Shown in pieces: positions 43,510-52,654 of a stretch of DNA of 64,000 nt (its first letter is position 1; each line of letters begins with the position of its first letter). The stretch lies in the NCBI RefSeq assembly GCF_025917685.1, contig NZ_CP089518.1, positions 2,543,001-2,607,000 of the forward strand, given 5' to 3'. The DNA is from Bacillus cereus (GTDB lineage: Bacteria; Bacillota; Bacilli; Bacillales; Bacillaceae_G). The translations under genes and the position numbers were made by a program. The notes beneath the pieces are model-generated. The model was given only the letters and a program-made list of their open reading frames with translations, ran no database searches and was not told the origin of the DNA.

Positions 43510-45636
43510 TTAATTCTCCTTAGAGTCATCTATTTTTGGTGCTTCGCCAGTTAATCGCTTATTTTTTAAATCAAAATAAGCATCTAAAACTTCTTTTCCA
43601 ATATCAGAGTTAATACCAGACTTATCATTTATAACCCATGGTACTACAACGGAAAATGCTACTTCTGGATCATCATATGGCGCATATCCTGCTAATGTTA
43701 AATTATAGCATTCTCTACGATTGCCTTTCTCATTTCTCCCAATATCACTTTCTCCACCGTATACAGTCTGTGCAGTTCCTGTTTTTCCAGCTGGTTTATA
43801 GGGTGCTTTTTGGAACGCCCTTACTCCCGTTCCATCCCCTTCTTGGAATACTTTCCTAAAGCCTTCTTTTACTTGATTGATATATTCTTCTTTCATATCA
43901 ATTCTATTTAAAACAACGGGTTCTATTGATTGTACTACTTTACCGACCTCATCTTTTTGAACGGTTTGTTCTCTAATTTCTTGAAGAATTTGTGGTTTCA
44001 TACGATACCCGCCATTTGCAATAGTTGAAATATATTGTGCAAGCTGAAGTGGTGTATACGTATCATACTGACCAATAGAAAAGTCTAATAAGAAACCTGG
44101 CTGATTATCTTTTCTCCCAATTTGCCCCGCTGTTTCATTCGGTAAATCAATACCTGTTGGAACACCTAAACCAAATTGTCTGAAATAATATCTCATCTTA
44201 TCAAAGTATTCTTGTTTAATATCTAGTGAACTGTTCTTTACATAATCCACACCGGCAATTTTTAATGCTGTGTTAAACATATAAACGTTAGAGGAAACTT
44301 GTAAAGCTCTTAGGTCATCTATATCTCCAAAATCTTTCCATGACTTTTTCTCCTTAGTTCCTTTAAACTTCATAGGTGCATCATAAAAATGTGTTCCCGG
44401 TGTTATAGCTTTTGTTTCAAATCCGGTTAATACTGTAGCACCTTTAACAGTTGATCCAAGCTCGTATGAACTTGTCAGCGTACCTAAAGCGTAATCTTCT
44501 ACTTCCATTTTCCCATCTTTTTCTACAAGTCTTTTCCCAGCCATCGATAATACTTGGCCGTTTTTCGGATTCATCATTACAACGAAAGCACGGTCTAACA
44601 TTGATTCTGAACCTTTATATGCCTTTAATATTTTTTCTATACTCTCTTCTACTTTTTTCTGTAATTCCATATCAATTGTTAACGTTAAATTCTTGCCGCT
44701 TTTCCCTTCAGAAACTGTCTCCGTTCTAATTGTATTACCTTGTTTATCAGCAATACTTCTTACTTTTTCTTTCGTGCCATGAAGTACATCTTCGTATTGC
44801 TGTTCGATGTAACTTTTCCCGACCCGGTCATTCCGGCTATACTCCCGCACTAAATAATAATCTAATCGTTCACGTGGTAATCCCTCATCAGCATTCGAAA
44901 CATTTCCAAGGACTGAACGGAATAAGCCATCATTTACATAGAGCCGTTCCCAATCAACTGATGCGTCAACCCCAGGGAGATTTGCTAAATTTTCGCTAAC
45001 CACAGCATATTCCTTTTCACTAACATCTTTTTTTATAATTTGAGGTACCATTTGATAACCTGAAGTCATTTTACTTTTAATAGCTAACACTTCTATGTCT
45101 TTTGCTGTTAATTCTTGAAGATTTTTTTCTGTAACTCGCTTTCTTTTTAACTCTTCTATTTTTTTGTCTAACTCTTTTCCGTTAATATCCTTTACTCTAA
45201 ACTTATCTATTTCTTTTTTAGATACTAAATCTTGAGTAAGTTTTGGATTTAACTGCATCCAAAAATCTTTCTTATCCGTCTCGGTTAACTTATCTATATC
45301 TTCTTGCGGCATTTCAATTATTTCTGCAAGTTGTCTTGCAGTTTTTAGCATTTCTTCCGATTTTACACCTTTCACCTTTGTATATGTAATCGTACGTAAA
45401 GACTTATTGTCCACCACTGAATTCCCTTCACGGTCATAAATTTTGCCGCGTGGTACTGTAAGACTAACAGTTGCATTCTCTCTTTTTTCTACTTCATTCT
45501 TATATGTTTCTCCATCGAAAATTTGTACTTTACCTAACTGGATTATAATTCCAGAAAATAATAAAAATACGCAAAAGAATAAAATATTTAACCGTATAGG
45601 TAGGGCTCTACCACTCTTTTTCTCTTTCTTTTTCAC
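43510..45636 (-). CDS. Class B penicillin-binding protein (PbpA/PBP2-like)
   Basis: Transpeptidase of 708 residues. One N-terminal helix (about 17-37), dimerisation domain with LTVPRGKIYDREGNSVVD, a long Lys/Glu-rich insert (about 140-215), then the catalytic domain with ELGSTVKGATVL (S-x-x-K), VSSNVYMFNTAL (S-x-N) and PAGKTGTAQTVYGG (K-T-G). No PASTA repeats. Likely works in side-wall synthesis. The start is a GTG inside GGGTGA: a three-codon ORF (ATG ACA GGG TGA at 45633-45644) carrying the strong GGAGGAG site overlaps it, so initiation may depend on translational coupling. Confidence 0.93.
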   Translation of the reverse strand: MKKKEKKSGRALPIRLNILFFCVFLLFSGIIIQLGKVQIFDGETYKNEVEKRENATVSLTVPRGKIYDREGNSVVDNKSLRTITYTKVKGVKSEEMLKTARQLAEIIEMPQEDIDKLTETDKKDFWMQLNPKLTQDLVSKKEIDKFRVKDINGKELDKKIEELKRKRVTEKNLQELTAKDIEVLAIKSKMTSGYQMVPQIIKKDVSEKEYAVVSENLANLPGVDASVDWERLYVNDGLFRSVLGNVSNADEGLPRERLDYYLVREYSRNDRVGKSYIEQQYEDVLHGTKEKVRSIADKQGNTIRTETVSEGKSGKNLTLTIDMELQKKVEESIEKILKAYKGSESMLDRAFVVMMNPKNGQVLSMAGKRLVEKDGKMEVEDYALGTLTSSYELGSTVKGATVLTGFETKAITPGTHFYDAPMKFKGTKEKKSWKDFGDIDDLRALQVSSNVYMFNTALKIAGVDYVKNSSLDIKQEYFDKMRYYFRQFGLGVPTGIDLPNETAGQIGRKDNQPGFLLDFSIGQYDTYTPLQLAQYISTIANGGYRMKPQILQEIREQTVQKDEVGKVVQSIEPVVLNRIDMKEEYINQVKEGFRKVFQEGDGTGVRAFQKAPYKPAGKTGTAQTVYGGESDIGRNEKGNRRECYNLTLAGYAPYDDPEVAFSVVVPWVINDKSGINSDIGKEVLDAYFDLKNKRLTGEAPKIDDSKEN

Positions 45637-45808
45637 CCTGTCATAATCTCCTCCTTACAACATTTTTAATATTTTTTAGCTCTCTATATTAAAAGTAATG
45701 TACAATTTCCACACATTACTTTGTACGTATATTAATATAACGTTTAAAACTTAATAGAAATTAAAACAAATATAAAGAAAAAGTAAAGTTTACTAAATTA
45801 AATATAAA

Positions 45809-45848
45809 AATACCCAAGAACAAAAGCTTAGCTTTGTTCTTGGGTATT
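45809..45848 (-). terminator. Terminator after the PAS histidine kinase
   Basis: AATACCCAAGAACAAA/TTTGTTCTTGGGTATT with an 8-nt loop and T-run on the minus strand. Confidence 0.9.
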
Positions 45849-45855
45849 AAGTATT

Positions 45856-47643
45856 TTAGGAGTTAATATTAGAACGTATTGAAATACATCTATCATCACA
45901 ATTTGATAGAGATTGTTTACTCTGAATTTTCGGCAAGTAAATAGTTACAGTTGTCCCGACGCCAACCTCACTCATTATACTTATTGTTCCTTGATGACTT
46001 TCAATAATTTTATAACTTAACATCAATCCAATACCGGTACCCTTTTCTTTCGTACTATAAAAAGGTTCACCTAATCTTTTAATTCTTTCTTCAGGTATTC
46101 CTATTCCTTCATCTATTACACTAATAATGACACCATTTTTATGTATTTCTTTTATATGGATTGAAATTTTCCCACCATCTAGCATTGCTTCAATTGAATT
46201 TTGCAAAATATTAATAAATACTTGTTTCAATTGATTTTCTGAGCATTCAATGATTATCTCCTTGGAATCTGTAAATAGTTCAACTTGAATATTTGTCATG
46301 ATTGCTTTTGTATTAATTAGTGATACGACATTTTTAAAAATTTGATAAATATTTTTCTTTTCTGTATTTATTTCATCAGTTTTAGCAATCGACAAAAACT
46401 CTTGGAGGATTGCTTCTATTCTTTCTATTTCGGAAAGCATAAGGTCAAAATATTTTTCTTGATCTTCTTTATTAATTTGGAATAACTGTATAAATCCTTT
46501 AATTACAGTTAATGGGTTTCTCACTTCATGAGCTACACCGGCTGCCAATTGACCAATTGCCGCAAGTGTATCTGATTTATTTAGCAATTCTTCTGCCTTT
46601 TTCCGCTCTGTAATATCACGTACAATAATCATAATTTTATCTTGTAATAATGGTAAACATCTAGCTTCAAAGAAATCGATACTTCCATTAAGTGTTAGAG
46701 GATATTCTACAATTACATTCTTTCCTTCTTCTTTCAATTGGCGAATTGCTTCTTGAAATTGCTGCGCTACTGCAGATGGTAATATTTCGTAAAACTTCTT
46801 TCCCATAAAAGCTTCTGCGGGTACGTAAAATTTTGTAGGAGATCCTGCTTTATAATCTATAATTGTCCCATCATCTTCTGTTAAAAAACATAAATCTGGT
46901 AAAGCTTTAAAAATTAATTCTAATTCAGAAGTTTGTTGTATTAATTGCTCTTCTATCGCTTTTAAATGTGTAATATCTACACCAACAGCCCAGTAACTAA
47001 ATCCTTTTACAGGAAACTGCTCTGATATATTGGACCACATTATCGTTTTAATTTCTCCATTTTTACATGTTAAACGCATTTCCCAATCTCTAAAATTTTT
47101 TCCGCAAGTCAAAAATTTATTTTGTATTTGATTGCGATAATTATGGTCAGGATACAGTAATCGAAGTGCGTCTGGATTTCCAATTATTTCTTCAGAAGTA
47201 TAGCCTGTTACAATCTCACATTCTCGATTCCACAAAACAAAATCTCCATTGTAGTCAAGCGCATCAACCATAACGGGCATATTTTGTAAGATCGTATGTA
47301 ATTCTTCCTCTTTTCGAGAAAGTAACGATGTATTTTGGGTTTGAAATACTTTTTTTTCCCCGTCTATAATGAGGTTAGAAAGCATTTCGAAATATTTTTT
47401 ACAATGGAAGATTTCGCTTTTTTCGGACCATACAACAAAAGACCCTAAATATTGATTGTATAAGAAAATGGGGATTTCAATTTTGGGAAGTTTACATACT
47501 TTCATTTCATTAATTCCAAATGAAAATATACATTCGTTTTCAGCATCAAGAAGTTGATGTGATATGTTGGTTAAATTATAAAATTGTTCTGCCATGGTTT
47601 CTATTGTACTCACATCAATAAGTTCCATTAGCCGCGCATTCAT
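45856..47643 (-). CDS. PAS-domain histidine kinase, sporulation-kinase-like
   Basis: Soluble histidine kinase of 595 residues without membrane helices. The N-terminal ~110 residues form a small sensor region (TMAEQFYNLTNISHQLLDAE resembles PocR-type sensors). Two PAS domains follow: about 112-225 with NMPVMVDALDYNGDFVLWNR, and about 235-350 with ALPDLCFLTEDDGTIIDY. The kinase core has AAGVAHEVRNPLTVIKGFIQ, FINILQNSIEAMLDGGKISI, DEGIGIPEERIKRLGEPFYS and GTGIGLMLSYKIIESHQGTI. It is an orphan kinase, likely feeding the sporulation phosphorelay. Confidence 0.9.
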   Translation of the reverse strand: MNARLMELIDVSTIETMAEQFYNLTNISHQLLDAENECIFSFGINEMKVCKLPKIEIPIFLYNQYLGSFVVWSEKSEIFHCKKYFEMLSNLIIDGEKKVFQTQNTSLLSRKEEELHTILQNMPVMVDALDYNGDFVLWNRECEIVTGYTSEEIIGNPDALRLLYPDHNYRNQIQNKFLTCGKNFRDWEMRLTCKNGEIKTIMWSNISEQFPVKGFSYWAVGVDITHLKAIEEQLIQQTSELELIFKALPDLCFLTEDDGTIIDYKAGSPTKFYVPAEAFMGKKFYEILPSAVAQQFQEAIRQLKEEGKNVIVEYPLTLNGSIDFFEARCLPLLQDKIMIIVRDITERKKAEELLNKSDTLAAIGQLAAGVAHEVRNPLTVIKGFIQLFQINKEDQEKYFDLMLSEIERIEAILQEFLSIAKTDEINTEKKNIYQIFKNVVSLINTKAIMTNIQVELFTDSKEIIIECSENQLKQVFINILQNSIEAMLDGGKISIHIKEIHKNGVIISVIDEGIGIPEERIKRLGEPFYSTKEKGTGIGLMLSYKIIESHQGTISIMSEVGVGTTVTIYLPKIQSKQSLSNCDDRCISIRSNINS

Positions 47644-48084
47644 CCCTTTTTCACCTCTATATGTAAAATTTATACAAATTTAAAATTCATACTTCTCCAT
47701 TATACGAAGAAAGTGTGCATAGGTATATAGCTGTAGAATAATTATTCAAACAAATTCTATTTTTCAATTAAAAACAGAAAATTATATACGTATGAAGTGA
47801 AACTTAAATCAATAAGTGTTATTTATCCCTCATACATTATTAGCCACACGAATCGTGATTATATAAACAGTGCGAATCTCACTTAACCTCCTTACGTCCA
47901 CCAAGTTTTCATATGTGAGTCTTACGCGCCACTAGTAGCGGTATTAAAACACAATAAAAGTAAAGTTCATAAAATTTTCACAATTAATATGAAAATTATA
48001 AACATTTATTCCAATATATTCTATATAATGGAGTGTAATAAGGCTTCTATGAATATCATAGAATACCTTACCCCTAATAAAAAG
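47644..48084. other. Intergenic region, no gene found
   Basis: About 440 bp upstream of the PAS kinase with no convincing gene. It contains AAGGAGG followed by a 7-codon GTG frame on the minus strand (near 47890) and a CACGAATCGTG palindrome. It is probably the long leader and promoter of the kinase. Confidence 0.4.
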
Positions 48085-48115
48085 AAAAAAAGAATCCTAC
48101 TTGGATTCTTTTTTT
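48085..48115 (-). terminator. Terminator after the HAD gene
   Basis: AAAAAAAGAATCC/GGATTCTTTTTTT with a 5-nt loop. Confidence 0.88.
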
Positions 48116-48122
48116 CTTTTTA

Positions 48123-48974
48123 TTACATTACAAATTTATATAAAGCGTGTGCAACACCATGTTCTTCATTTGATAACGTCTCGTACTGACAAATTGCCTT
48201 TATTTCATCTACTGCGTTCCCCATCGCAATTGATATGTTTGCTTTTTCCATCATCGATACATCGTTTAGCCCATCACCTATCGCTACAGTATTTTCAACT
48301 GGAATATTCAGATGTTCTGCTAAAGTATATAATCCATTTCCTTTTTGAGCGTCTCGGTGATTAATCTCTAAATTATGCCAATACGAAGATGTAATTGCTA
48401 AATCAGTATTATGCAGAAACGCTGCTTTTAACTTTTTTAATTTTTCTATGTCATAAGAAAATGGTAAAAGCTTATGCACATGTATATCAGTTTCTACAAT
48501 TGGTTTACAACTTTTCGCACTATGAAACGCTGTATGCTCAAGGTATAAGGCTGCGATTGTTTCTAACTCTTTCAAGTCGAAATTTTCTTTTGAATTCTTC
48601 ACATATTCAATCTCATTACGCACACTCTCTACTCCATAATCTGGTACATATACACCTTTATTAGTATAAAGCTGATAATATAAGCCATTCTCTTCAAGAT
48701 AGTCTACAATCTCAAGTGCCTGCATATTTTGAATTGGATATCTCTTCATCATTTTTTTATCTTTATATATAAGTGCACCATTTTCCGCGATAATTGGACA
48801 ATCTAAATTAACTTCTAACAACAATCGTTCAATGTCGACGATAGAACGTCCTGTACAAATTGCAACAACATGACCAGCTTCCTGACATTTTCGAATTGCT
48901 TCTGCATTTTCTTTACTAATCATTTTATTCCCCGAAAGAAGAGTTCCATCTAAATCAATTGCGATTAATTTCAT
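48123..48974 (-). CDS. Cof-type HAD phosphatase
   Basis: HAD-superfamily hydrolase of 283 residues, Cof/YwpJ type. Motif I is IAIDLDGTLLSGNKMISKEN (D-x-D), motif II in VVAICTGRSIVDIERLL, motif III/IV in VAIGDGLNDVSMMEKANISI. A type IIB cap sits between. Such enzymes dephosphorylate sugar phosphates or nucleotides such as pyridoxal phosphate or FMN with broad range. Start after GTGGTGAAGAAATA. Monocistronic. Confidence 0.92.
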   Translation of the reverse strand: MKLIAIDLDGTLLSGNKMISKENAEAIRKCQEAGHVVAICTGRSIVDIERLLLEVNLDCPIIAENGALIYKDKKMMKRYPIQNMQALEIVDYLEENGLYYQLYTNKGVYVPDYGVESVRNEIEYVKNSKENFDLKELETIAALYLEHTAFHSAKSCKPIVETDIHVHKLLPFSYDIEKLKKLKAAFLHNTDLAITSSYWHNLEINHRDAQKGNGLYTLAEHLNIPVENTVAIGDGLNDVSMMEKANISIAMGNAVDEIKAICQYETLSNEEHGVAHALYKFVM

Positions 48975-49106
48975 TATTTCTTCACCACTTTCTATAAATA
49001 CACGAGTTCTTATTAAACGAAAGGTATCGTTTTCATACTGATCTCGTGAAGTACTCCTTATTTATAATTTATGAAAAGCGTTTCAGGTCAAGAAATAATT
49101 CAAAAT

Positions 49107-49148
49107 AAAATCAAAAGCTTTTCTTTTTAAAGAAAAGCTTTTGATTTT
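49107..49148 (-). terminator. Terminator after the cysteine dioxygenase-like gene
   Basis: Nearly perfect 20-bp hairpin, arms beginning AAAATCAAAAGCTTTTC with a 2-nt loop. Confidence 0.9.
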
Positions 49149-49151
49149 AAA

Positions 49152-49730
49152 CTATGAACTATAACTAATATATTTTGTCTCACACATGTACACATTCTTT
49201 TCTTCAGTTGGGACATATATTATAAACTTTTCTAAACGTTTTCCGTAAACATGAATTGTGACAACGCTTTCATTTTCGGATATTTCAAGAATATGACAAT
49301 CAGCTGGTGGAATGACTTTATCTGTTTCGCCTTCTCCCAAATAAAGATTTCCTGTATGCGTTAAATAAACAAGTGAATTGTCAAGCTGCTTAGTTTGTAT
49401 AAAGTTCTGCACCATTATCCTTCCTGTAAAAACGCCTTCTACTCCCCATGTACCATCATGATCATGTAAAGGAGTAGATTGTCCATCTTTCCATACAAGA
49501 GCTAATACTTCAAAACGATTTAAAGGATCTTCATATAACAAGTGTCGTGCATACTGAGCCGAATTCGCCTTCTGTTTTTCTAACGGAAGCCATGTTTTCT
49601 TTTCTAAAAGTTCTTCTAGTAATTTTTCAATTTCACACACGATTTGTTCTTCCAATAAATCACCATCTATTAAATCAGTTACAGCTTTAATAAATGTTTG
49701 AAACGTTTTACTCCCATTGCACGTTAACAT
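49152..49730 (-). CDS. Cysteine dioxygenase family protein (cupin)
   Basis: Cupin-fold thiol dioxygenase-like protein of 192 residues. The iron-binding motif STPLHDHDGTWGVEGVFTGR (H-x-H...E) is near residues 88-105, and VIPPADCHILEISENESVVT followed by IHVYG carries the second motif with the third His. It would oxidise cysteine to cysteine sulfinate using ferrous iron and oxygen. The ORF begins 6 nt earlier within the GAGGAGG ribosome site; the second ATG is chosen. Single gene. Confidence 0.86.
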   Translation of the reverse strand: MLTCNGSKTFQTFIKAVTDLIDGDLLEEQIVCEIEKLLEELLEKKTWLPLEKQKANSAQYARHLLYEDPLNRFEVLALVWKDGQSTPLHDHDGTWGVEGVFTGRIMVQNFIQTKQLDNSLVYLTHTGNLYLGEGETDKVIPPADCHILEISENESVVTIHVYGKRLEKFIIYVPTEEKNVYMCETKYISYSS

Positions 49731-49807
49731 AAGCATCCTCCTCTACTCTTTTTCCACACACCTCCATACTATAAAACACATTAAAATTTTACAATTGAGA
49801 AATAAAA

Positions 49808-49835
49808 AACAAGGTACAATACAATGTACCTTGTT
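49808..49835 (-). terminator. Terminator after the first P450 gene
   Basis: AACAAGGTACA/TGTACCTTGTT with a 6-nt loop and TTTTTA on the minus strand. Confidence 0.85.
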
Positions 49836-49842
49836 GAACGTT

Positions 49843-51057
49843 TTATTGAGTTTTTAAGCGAATAGGTAAGTGTTTTAAGGTTTGTTCATTTTCCAATATA
49901 CATTTTTCTAAATTGAAAGATGGAGCTAACTCTATTTTTTCAAAAGCATTTATAAAGGTACTTAATGCAATCTCAGCTTCTAAACGTGCAAGTGGTGCCC
50001 CTAAACAAAAGTGAGGCCCTTTACCAAAAGTTAAATGCTTTTCATTTCCTGTTCGGTGTAAATTAAACTTAGAAGCTTGTGAGAATTTTTTCTCATCTAA
50101 ATTTGCTGCACTAACCCACGCAACAATCATCTGATCCTTTTTCATTAAAGGTCCAAATATATTTGTATCTTCTGTAATCCTCCGAGCTAATGTAACAGGA
50201 AATCGATAGCGTAACACTTCCTCAATTGCTTTTGAAACTAATTTAGGCTCTTTACTTAATTCTTTATAAATTCCAGGTGAATCCACTAAAAAACAATAAA
50301 AGCTATTTATTATTAAATTTGTAGTTGTTTCATTACCAGCCGCTAATAAACCTAATGAAAAAGTTACAATTTCTTCATCAGTTAATCTTTCACCTTCATA
50401 TTCAGCTCGTATTAAATCTGAAATAATATCATCGGTCAAATGATATCTTTTTTCTTGAACGATTGGAAGCAAATACGTTTTAAATTCATTTAACGCAATT
50501 CCTTTTTCTACATCCAAATCGTTAAATCTTTCTTTACTATATGGCATAAATAAAATATCAGACCATTCTTTAATTTTTTTACGGTCAGTTGTTGGCACTC
50601 CTAATAAATCGGATATGACGGTAACAGGTAAAGGTGCAGCAAACTCTTCAACGATATTAACCTCACTATATTTTCCTATATGTTGTACAAGTTCATTTGC
50701 GATAGACTGTATTCGAGGTCTCCACTGTTCTAAACTTCTTGGAGTAAATGCTTTAGAAACAATTGAACGTACATTACGGTGTTCTGGCGGATCTGTAGAG
50801 TTTATATTTATTCTAGTTTCTAAAGGAGGGATTGAGAATTGTCTCCGCTCCCTTCTACTTGAAAATAAGCGATAATCTGATAAAACTCGATTTACATCAT
50901 TGTATAAAAAAACATTCCATACATCCTGCTCCTCATCATAATGAACCGGATGATTCTCCCTCATAAATTGATACCACTCATACGGATTCCACAATTCTTC
51001 TTTTGTTTTCAGCTTTGAAATTTCATGAACTAAAATCACATTTTCAGGCGAAGCCAT
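49843..51057 (-). CDS. Cytochrome P450
   Basis: Soluble bacterial P450 of 404 residues. I-helix oxygen-binding motif GLLAAGNETTTNLIINSF, K-helix EEVLRYRFPV, and the heme-thiolate loop TFGKGPHFCLGAPLARLEAE with the ligand Cys. NSTDPPEHRNVRSIVSKAFT is the C-helix region. Likely a CYP107/CYP109-like monooxygenase of hydrophobic small molecules; the redox partner is not nearby. AAGGGAGGAAAGAACT precedes the ATG. Divergent from a PadR regulator with tandem operators between them. Confidence 0.93.
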   Translation of the reverse strand: MASPENVILVHEISKLKTKEELWNPYEWYQFMRENHPVHYDEEQDVWNVFLYNDVNRVLSDYRLFSSRRERRQFSIPPLETRININSTDPPEHRNVRSIVSKAFTPRSLEQWRPRIQSIANELVQHIGKYSEVNIVEEFAAPLPVTVISDLLGVPTTDRKKIKEWSDILFMPYSKERFNDLDVEKGIALNEFKTYLLPIVQEKRYHLTDDIISDLIRAEYEGERLTDEEIVTFSLGLLAAGNETTTNLIINSFYCFLVDSPGIYKELSKEPKLVSKAIEEVLRYRFPVTLARRITEDTNIFGPLMKKDQMIVAWVSAANLDEKKFSQASKFNLHRTGNEKHLTFGKGPHFCLGAPLARLEAEIALSTFINAFEKIELAPSFNLEKCILENEQTLKHLPIRLKTQ

Positions 51058-51114
51058 AGTTCTTTCCTCCCTTTTCTTTTACAATAAAAGTGTTCGGTCG
51101 GTAGTTCAAAGTTG

Positions 51115-51148
51115 TATAATCTAACATATGTTATTTTAACATATGTTA
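51115..51148. promoter_or_regulatory. Tandem palindromic operators between P450 and padR
   Basis: Two identical 12-bp palindromes TAACATATGTTA at 51122-51133 and 51137-51148 (15 bp centre to centre). They begin 2 bp after a TATAAT (51115-51120) that could serve padR. Likely the PadR autoregulatory site, and possibly the control site of the P450 gene. Confidence 0.72.
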
Positions 51149-51197
51149 AAGAAGATTTTTTATTGGAGAACTTGAGAAATATATAAGGGGGATTTTT

Positions 51198-51695
51198 ATG
51201 TACGTTGATATTTTACTACTAGCTGAATTAACGACAGGACCAAAACACGGCTATGAAATAAAGAAAAATATTCAAAATCGGTTAGGTGAGAATTTCGAAT
51301 TAAATCATAACACACTTTATCCCGCTCTTCGGCGCTTCGAAAATATGGGTGCTATAACGAAAAAAATACATAAACAAGTCGGAAAGCCAAACCGAAATAT
51401 GTACGACATAACTGAAACAGGGGAAGAAATTTTTTATGAAATACTAAGAGAGTTTCCTGAAAAAATTGCGACAAATAATACTGAATTCCTTGTGCGTATC
51501 GCGCTCTTCGAAAAACTTGATTACGAGGCTAGAAAAGAAATTTTGACTACGCGCCAAAACGTGCTTCGAGAACAACTTACAGCCATCCAATCCCTTGACG
51601 TTGTCTCACCTTTTATTACAGAAGTTGTTGAATTTACTAAATCACGTATTGAACATGAATTACATTGGATTATATCTCTTATGAAGAAAATATAA
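51198..51695 (+). CDS. PadR family transcriptional regulator
   Basis: PadR regulator of 165 residues. The winged helix spans about 1-85: ILLLAELTTGPKHGYEIKKN, NHNTLYPALRRFENMGAITK and KPNRNMYDITETGEEIFYE. A C-terminal helical region (about 95-160) serves dimerisation and ligand binding. PadR proteins usually repress detoxification or efflux genes until a phenolic or drug binds. The divergent P450 gene is the likely target. AAGGGGGATTTTT precedes the ATG. Confidence 0.93.
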   Translation: MYVDILLLAELTTGPKHGYEIKKNIQNRLGENFELNHNTLYPALRRFENMGAITKKIHKQVGKPNRNMYDITETGEEIFYEILREFPEKIATNNTEFLVRIALFEKLDYEARKEILTTRQNVLREQLTAIQSLDVVSPFITEVVEFTKSRIEHELHWIISLMKKI

Positions 51696-51762
51696 AAAAT
51701 AACAAGAAAAGTAAAAAATAATGAATGAAAATGAGATTTATTATCAATACTATAATTAATAA

Positions 51763-51790
51763 AAGGGCAACCTCGATTTGGCTACCCTTC
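51763..51790 (-). terminator. Terminator after the DUF1540 gene
   Basis: Imperfect stem of AAGGGCAACC with GGCTACCCTT, lying between convergent genes. Confidence 0.55.
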
Positions 51791-51796
51791 AAAAAT

Positions 51797-51952
51797 TTAT
51801 ATTTCTGGATCGAAAGTTTTGCAATCTGTTTCTTCCGTTGTAGATGCGTGTTTACCTTTATGACTTACTACATAAATTGCATCTGCACTACATTTATTAC
51901 CGTTAGCCCAAAATTTACAGTTGTTTACTTCACATAAAACGTCTTGTGCCAT
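51797..51952 (-). CDS. DUF1540 protein, small metal-binding type
   Basis: Cysteine-rich protein of 51 residues with the DUF1540 pattern: VLCEVNNCKFWANGNKCSAD followed by TEETDCKTFDPEI, giving C-x5-C-x8-C...C spacing that suggests a bound metal. The family is often seen in spore-formers. The start at 51952 has GGAGGTGTGATACT; the ORF could extend to 52015 without a ribosome site. Function unknown. Confidence 0.87.
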   Translation of the reverse strand: MAQDVLCEVNNCKFWANGNKCSADAIYVVSHKGKHASTTEETDCKTFDPEI

Positions 51953-52033
51953 AGTATCACACCTCCTTGTTCTATTATCATTAACAAAATTCGGAGGTAT
52001 GATACTCTTTGCCATGCATTTTTTATTACCTTT

Positions 52034-52654
52034 TTAGCTTCTTAATAATTCTATATCTCCTCGTACAATAGCATCGATATTTTCTGTTATCTTCTCAATG
52101 TCAAAATGCCACCATTGTATTTGCAATAATTCTTCTATTATTGCATTTGAAAATCTCTCTTTTATTTTATTTGCAGGGTTTCCACCAACAATTGTATATG
52201 GTGCGACGTCTTTAGTCACAACAGATTTAGCTGCAATTATTGCACCATCTCCTATTTTAATTCCGGGCATAATCGTTGTATCCATACCAATCCAAACGTC
52301 ATTTCCTATAACTGTATCTCCTTTATACGGTAAATCAGACAAATCCGGTGTGAATTTCTCCCAGCCATTCCCAAAAATATTAAAAGGATACGCCGAAAAT
52401 CCATCCATTCGATGATTCGCTCCGTTCATAATAAAGGTAACTCCAGATGCAATACAACAAAACTTTCCAATAACGAGACGATCTCCGATGAATTCATAAT
52501 GATATAATACTCGATCTTCTAATGTTTCCCCCTGTTTTGCATCATAATAAGAATAGTCACCAACAAGTATATTAGATTTCGTTATTGTATTTTTTATAAA
52601 ATGAACGCTTTGATTTCCTTCAATTGGATATTTAACATTTGGATTAGGATTCAT
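52034..52654 (-). CDS. Vat-like streptogramin A O-acetyltransferase (xenobiotic acyltransferase)
   Basis: Left-handed beta-helix acetyltransferase of 206 residues. The catalytic His is in [20 protein letters not shown], followed by [20 protein letters not shown], close to Vat enzymes that inactivate group A streptogramins. Hexapeptide repeats continue in [20 protein letters not shown] with [20 protein letters not shown]. Its start overlaps the MFS stop by 11 bp with AAAGGAAGTG inside the upstream gene, so they are translationally coupled. Chloramphenicol is a possible alternative substrate (CatB branch). Confidence 0.88.
   Translation of the reverse strand: MNPNPNVKYPIEGNQSVHFIKNTITKSNILVGDYSYYDAKQGETLEDRVLYHYEFIGDRLVIGKFCCIASGVTFIMNGANHRMDGFSAYPFNIFGNGWEKFTPDLSDLPYKGDTVIGNDVWIGMDTTIMPGIKIGDGAIIAAKSVVTKDVAPYTIVGGNPANKIKERFSNAIIEELLQIQWWHFDIEKITENIDAIVRGDIELLRS

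Noticed and set aside
47880..47930. Trp-containing mini-peptide (MKTWWT) as a trp-type leader on the minus strand
   Set aside because: No ribosome site before its ATG and no terminator/antiterminator pair; the downstream gene is a histidine kinase.
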